A DNA stretch of 64,000 bases from Anthopleura xanthogrammica. Lineage: Eukaryota > Cnidaria > Anthozoa > Actiniaria > Actiniidae. The position numbers and the translations under genes are program-made. This document shows positions 58,819-64,000 of this stretch, in pieces; position 1 is the first letter of the stretch, and every line of letters begins with the position of its first letter. A model generated the notes under the pieces. That model saw only the letters and a program-made list of their open reading frames with translations, ran no database searches and was not told the origin of the DNA. The stretch lies in assembly GCA_964019055.1 (NCBI GenBank), contig OZ025222.1:1285501-1349500 (forward strand), given 5' to 3'.

Positions 58819-59914
58819 GTCAACTGATGAACATCAAAAAAGGCCATGCAATATTTCCTCTATAAACGCGTTAACTTTTCTATTTCTGCAGTATAGTTTC
58901 TGTACTATTCATAATACTGTACTATATGATTCCATTATTTGATCGACTCATTTCTTATTGTTCCTAACTATTCTCACGAAGCTTACTTAATCTCCTCATA
59001 GATTGCTTGAATCCACATTTAACCATGATTATACAGGATTATACTGATAAAGGCATTAATCCATATGATTTGGCGCGCGTGTCTTTTATCGGACCCATCA
59101 AGCGCCTGTTAATATTGATCCACTTCCTCTTACCAGCCAACCTGTTGTTTAACCATCACATGGTTATTCGTTTCCGGTATTATATTTTTAAACTAACGAT
59201 ATAAAAGAAAAAAAAGCATAAACTCGACCTTAAGTATTTTTTCCATGTATATTATGAAACTGTATATTTTCAAACATTTCACCCTTTTTAGGCCGAATGT
59301 AACACTCGAAAATCTGATTTCCCCCGCGTCTAACAATAGCACTGTTTATTTGTCTATTGAAAACTGAAGAGAGAAAAGTGCTTAGGAAGTGGTACTCAAG
59401 CTAAAACGAGACAAAACATGCTTGCGTCGTCGCAAACAAAACGAAATTCGTTGCCTAGGCAATGAAGTGGTCTGGTTTGATCGTCAACTGAGCATGACCA
59501 ATTTGTACAACTAGCTGAAGAGACACAAGCTAGCTAGAAAGGGGGGGGGGGGGGTCACGGGCACCCTGTGACCACCCCCTAAAGGCGGCCAAACAATTGC
59601 TTTAATTGTAGTGTTTTACGATAACAGCAAAAGGCAGTTTCCCGGGGCGGAAAAATTAGTGAAAAAAGTGGGCTGGAAAAAAAACCACAGTTATTACTCA
59701 ACAAATACAAAAACCTTTGTTGAAATAGCTGTGAAAGGATCTGTGGGATGAGGAAGCGAGGGAAGAAAAACAACTATTACCTTTGTCTAATTGATAGGCC
59801 AACATTCCATTTTAATAGACCCATACTCACGCTAGAGTGACATTATAAGATATTTGTTTTTCGAGAAAAGAAATTTACTGTCAAATTTGTAACAAACACG
59901 GATATTAATAAGAT

Positions 59915-60115
59915 TGCAAAGTTTCGTAAAGATTACCCTTAAATTGACGGAGCTATGAATTTTTGAAACTAAGAACTTTTGTGGATTTTTTGCAAAGAAA
60001 TGTATGTCTAGACTGATCAACGAGGCTTGCCGGGCATACATACATTTCTTTGCAAAACTACTTAGTTTCAAAAATTATCATCTTCGTTAGTTTAAGAGCA
60101 ATTTTTACGAAACTA
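59915..60115. mobile_element. nested foldback element
   Basis: Three inverted pairs around one centre: AGTTTCGTAAA / TTTACGAAACT, TTTTTGAAACTAAG / CTTAGTTTCAAAAA, and GCAAAGAAATGTATGT / ACATACATTTCTTTGC. Confidence 0.85.
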
Positions 60116-60344
60116 TACTACGGGATATTGGTCTATTACTTGATCCAAAATGGGAAATTAAAATTGAAAAATGTGTTCATTGAAATGAAAATTGAATGGG
60201 TCTCGAGAGAATTCCCTCATATATAGACGCCATGTTGGATGAAGAGGATTCTGCTGATCATCCAAAATGGTAACTATATTTTCGTTCTTTTTCGCCGCAT
60301 AAAATATGTATATCACAGATGTCAAACTAATAAGTCATTCGGTC

Positions 60345-60475
60345 TCCTTGCAGCACGTCGGAATGCAGCTCGATTTGGAGGACAAAACAATAGGTTCCAA
60401 TTCTCACGAGATTGAAATTCTTTTGTTTTGTGCTCCAAATTGAACTGCTTTGACGTCACGTGAAAGGGGTCAATA
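60345..60475. mobile_element. family C copy
   Basis: GCAGCTCGATTTGGAGGACA, CAATAGGTTCCAATTCTC and TTTGACGTCACGTGAAAGGG match the element at 17600. Confidence 0.85.
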
Positions 60476-61842
60476 TTTTAGTGAAGTTTCGAGAATTCCC
60501 AAATTTTAAAGTAGCTGGGTAGTGCGGATTTTGTAAACAAAACAAAACAAGCAAAAGCAGCAATAATAAATACATACTTTAACAGAATAACAAACAAACA
60601 TGACGGTCTAAAATTCCGCTGAAACCTCACCGGAGACTGGAATAGGTATAAAGAACGATTGCCGCAAATTTTTACAGCAATTTTTTTTTCATTTTATATC
60701 TTCATCCTAACTCCCATATATCCCTTTATGTCTGGTTTTGATTGAGTTGTCTTTCACTATAAGTCTTCTTCAGATCTGTTTATCGGAGTAAACATATATT
60801 TGCCTGTATTATCAATATCTCCTTTGACCAATGCTTTATTAAACCGCTATGGTTATCTTAAGCCAGTAAGGTCACTAGACATGCCATCACAATAATATTA
60901 ACAAGATAACAAGGAAGGAAAGAGGAAGTCGTAGATCCGAGGTGTTACGTCATCTTATGGTCTGAGGTTAAGCTGAATGGATCTGTTGTTCGTGTTATGC
61001 GTTCAAATCGAATGATTACGAGTTTGACGTTGAATGTTTACCACCTAAAATCACATCAAGCAAGTCCTGGACACACAAGGTACCTAAAGGTATAGAAAAT
61101 AAATAAACCACTCTCAGAACTATATGCTTATTGTGCTTTTTATGACCCTTTTATACTAAACCGATAAGAAATATGAAATGAAATCAGTGAGGGCGCCTAA
61201 TTCTAAAACCCCGAGATTTAACAAAAAATCGTCCGAAAAGCTGAAAAAAAATAAAAACAACTCCAAAGTATTTAATTTTTTTTCAAAAGAAAAAAAAACA
61301 ACTGATAATCGTTGAAAATAAAGGTCTCACAACCCCCGGAGGAATTAGGGGATTTTGTAAAAGACTTTATATAACCGTTCTAGTTGATTTGGCTTGCTTG
61401 GTTTCCGTTGGTATATTTCAGTTTCTCCTATTAACCAATCAGAGTTCGTTACTATGTTATTTTCAACAGCCAATGAAATTTGATATAATTTTAGGGCTGA
61501 CCTTTCTATACGGCTGTTTTGTTCTGGACATTAGGTTTCAGGCCACTACTCGGCCATTTCAGGTTGCTACGCACGTCTTTCCCTAACAACCAAAATGGCG
61601 CCGAATTTAAAATAGTTCGCCGGCGGGGAAAAAACTTTAATTTATTCCACAGCTACTACGCTTATTACGAACAAATATATATTAGCAGTACCTGTGAGCC
61701 TATTTTTCTTGATCTTCTCTTTTGAAGTTTTGTTTTCACGTCGGGAAAATCGTTTCTCAATCATTGTAACTACCAGATACGATCATAGCTGTCGTTTTGT
61801 AAACAAGAAACTTCGTAATTTTTGAAGTCTCCTGGAAGCTCA

Positions 61843-64000
61843 ATGGAAGTTTTTACAGGACCAGGTGAGCAATAAATCTGAACTATATTTTGTGTACTTT
61901 GTGTTTGTTTTCGAATTATTTAATGTCCATTTTTTTTGCGAATATCTTGTCTCATAAATCCGTGGATGTGTGATCGTTTCACAGGCTCGCTGAAGTACCA
62001 TCGCGAAAACCTGCAACGTTCATGTCGAATTTGTGGAGAGTACAGCGGAAGCAAAACAAAGCAGTATTTCAGGGAATGCCAGAAGTTCGCCAACCAAATT
62101 TTAATTACGTTCGGGGTGGACGTTGAAAATGACAGTCAAGACATTTGTCCGACCAAAATGTGTAACAAGTGTTACATTAAGTGTTTCAAGAAGGAAAAAA
62201 ACAACTTCAAGGTCCCAATCGATACATGTATCTGGCTTCCTCATCAGCAAGATAATTGTGACATTTGCCAAACGTTTCAAACTTTTCATAATGGAGGAAG
62301 AAAAAGAAAAAATACAAGGTCGAAAGGACGTCCAGCTAAGAAACTACAAATAACAGAAACTTTATTCGACTCTTTGGAAAAAATACAAAACGCCATATCG
62401 AGTGAAATAATACCCGCTGCCATTACAAATAAAATGCCAGCTCTTGAGCGATTTGTCTTGCCACCAGAAGAACTCGTCTGTTCAGTCTGTAAAGAAGTCC
62501 TTGACACACCATTACAATGCCCTTGTGAACATCATTTCTGCCGTGATTGTATAACTGAATGGATTTATAACACTGGAAATTTATCAAGTTGTCCCCTTTG
62601 CAAAACCCCTGTGAGTGTTGAAACCCTTTCCAAGGTTCCCCGTTTAGTTTTAAATCTTTTGTGCTCCCTCCTGGTGTCTTGTTCCTCCTGCAAAACCCAT
62701 GTGCGACTTGACTGTCTTGACAAACACGAGGAAAGCTGTAAAGAGTACTTGGCTCAACCGTGTACTACTATGGTATCTGAAGTACTGAAAACCCCTTGTA
62801 GTGCTCCTCTATCAGCATCAGAGGAAATTCTAGCGACTCACTTGATGAAGAGAAAAATTCACAACTCTACGCCATCACAAATAATTCTAAAAACAGGGGG
62901 CACAGTAAGTATCTTACATCTTTTTGATTTGGGCATAATACTTTTTACATATCAGAGAAAGTCCTTCCTTACTAATGATATCAATATTTTTTTAAGAGAT
63001 AACTGAGGTCATATTAGAAAGCCCAGTTCAATATAGAGTGCACACCCCGTATTCGTGAAACAATTATTAGCTATGTAACACTTAAATTGAAGTATTTAGT
63101 TAACAAATAAGTTGTGAACTTGCTAAGAATTCACTCAGACATGATCGCCAAGATCCGTAGAAGAATTTGCTTTTGTTCCCAAATGTTTTGCTCTAGTGAT
63201 ATTCTCGGTTTTGTACAAAATAACTGCAATTAGACAATACATCTTTGGTTTTGTTTCATAGATATAGGGTGCACATTATAGAAAAATAACTGTGATATTT
63301 ATATGCAGAAATGTACAATGATAACATACAGGTCTAACTTACAGCTAAACTCAAATTGATAATTTCATATGAAAAGTTTGCTATCAACAAAAATACCTCA
63401 AATAATTATGTAACTCAATTCTGTTAACAGCCCCTTCAACTCTCTGTTGTCCAGCAATCCCGGGTTGGCAGTTCTACTGCCAGCAAGAAAACTTTACAAC
63501 GGAGAGCATCAATGCTGCAAAATGTTCGAAAAAACATCAGTGGGGGGTCTAATGAGGACATCAAGGCTCAGCATATCAGTGAAATTCAAATGATGAAAAG
63601 ATCTCATAGAGAAGAATTAATCAAGTTGTCTGGATTGAAGCTGTCAGTACCACCAGGACAGGGGTTGGCTATTAAAACTGAACTTGGGATTCCCTGGAAT
63701 AAAATGCGACACATTAGAAGGTTTGCAATTGTAAATGTACAAAATTCATATTTCTCAGATATACGACTTGTTGTCTAAAACTTTTCAATTAATCCTAACT
63801 ATTTTTGAACTCTTTTAGGTGGTTAGAAAGCTGGGGTGTCCAAATGGCTAGTGAGAAGGAACAAAGAGTGTTGTCAAAAAAACAAATAATTAGAGATGTT
63901 TACTGTGAGGCTATGCCATTTCTTTTTACCAAATCAGGTGGGGGAGGGGAAATACGGATGACTGAGTGTGCTATGATTCAAGATTTGCATGGCCTTGTTC
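61843..64000 (+). CDS. RAG1-like protein (N-terminal zinc region and RING), 3' end outside the window
   Basis: Exons: 61843-61864, 61985-62904, 63431-63720, 63819 to window end; about 471 residues seen. Residues 21-102 follow the pattern of the non-core N-terminal part of vertebrate RAG1: CRICG (21-25), PTKMCNKC (63-70), WLPHQQDNCDIC (91-102), then a basic patch (RKRKN). A C3HC4 RING finger follows at about 173-214 (CSVC, CEHHFC, CPLC), then CSSC and CLDKHEESC, again as in RAG1, where this unit is a ubiquitin ligase. After exon 2, GGTPLQL sits where RAG1 has GGRPRQHL at the start of its DNA-binding core; that match is weak. Exons 3-4 (LGIPWNKMRHIRRWLESWGV) do not resemble the RAG1 catalytic core to my eye. 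Could be a host gene or part of a RAG1-N-terminal-bearing transposon; no terminal repeats are visible. Confidence 0.8.

Larger units (their letters stand above)
56055..61842. other. gene-free region before the RAG1-like gene
   Basis: About 5.8 kb with no supportable exon. Contains inverted SINE copies, two pyrimidine arrays and two other mobile elements. The last 450 bases are less repetitive, carry CCAAT-type and AAAATGGCGCCG words near 61430-61605, and probably hold the promoter of the gene at 61843. Confidence 0.55.

Noticed and set aside
58299..58865. Ser/Leu/Phe-rich open frame and Arg/Lys/Glu-rich opposite frame
   Set aside because: 20-base minisatellite and CTT run, no codon bias or splice support.

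Overview
The window looks like nuclear DNA of an anthozoan cnidarian (coral or sea anemone). Genes are split by GT-AG introns, intergenic DNA is AT-rich, and short tRNA-derived and foldback repeats are everywhere. The arginine kinases are tandem-domain, as known from sea anemones. Assignment to anthozoans is inference from gene content; no marker gene settles the species.

Layout. 1-3168: no gene seen. 3169-12557 (+): arginine kinase with three contiguous kinase domains and two candidate first exons, both starting Met-Gly. 14677-25400 (-): 16-exon hexosaminidase D-like glycoside hydrolase (GH20) with an N-terminal membrane anchor. 27035-27847 (-): weak candidate upstream exons. 28208-31899 (-): a second arginine kinase with two domains, in inverted orientation to the first. 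34057-51113 (+): 21-exon orphan membrane receptor with signal peptide, leucine-rich repeats, cysteine-rich GCC2/GCC3-like modules, several membrane helices and an acidic tail. 55428-56054 (+): single-exon type I membrane protein with three PPxY motifs, Shisa/WBP1-like. 61843-64000 (+, cut by the window end): a protein with the zinc-binding N-terminal region and RING finger of the V(D)J recombinase RAG1. Exon joins were worked out by hand from splice sites, reading phase and protein similarity; each multi-exon model is open end to end with consistent phases.

The two arginine kinases probably buffer ATP with phosphoarginine. The three-domain one may be membrane- or flagellum-attached through N-myristoylation. 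The C-terminal halves of four of the five kinase domains are almost identical at the DNA level, which suggests recent gene conversion or recent duplication. The other genes show no obvious pathway link.

The introns, especially those of the receptor gene, hold exceptional simple repeats, including 404 uninterrupted copies of GGTT. Long open frames through these arrays are not genes. The most interesting items are the RAG1-like gene, the three-domain arginine kinase, and the receptor.
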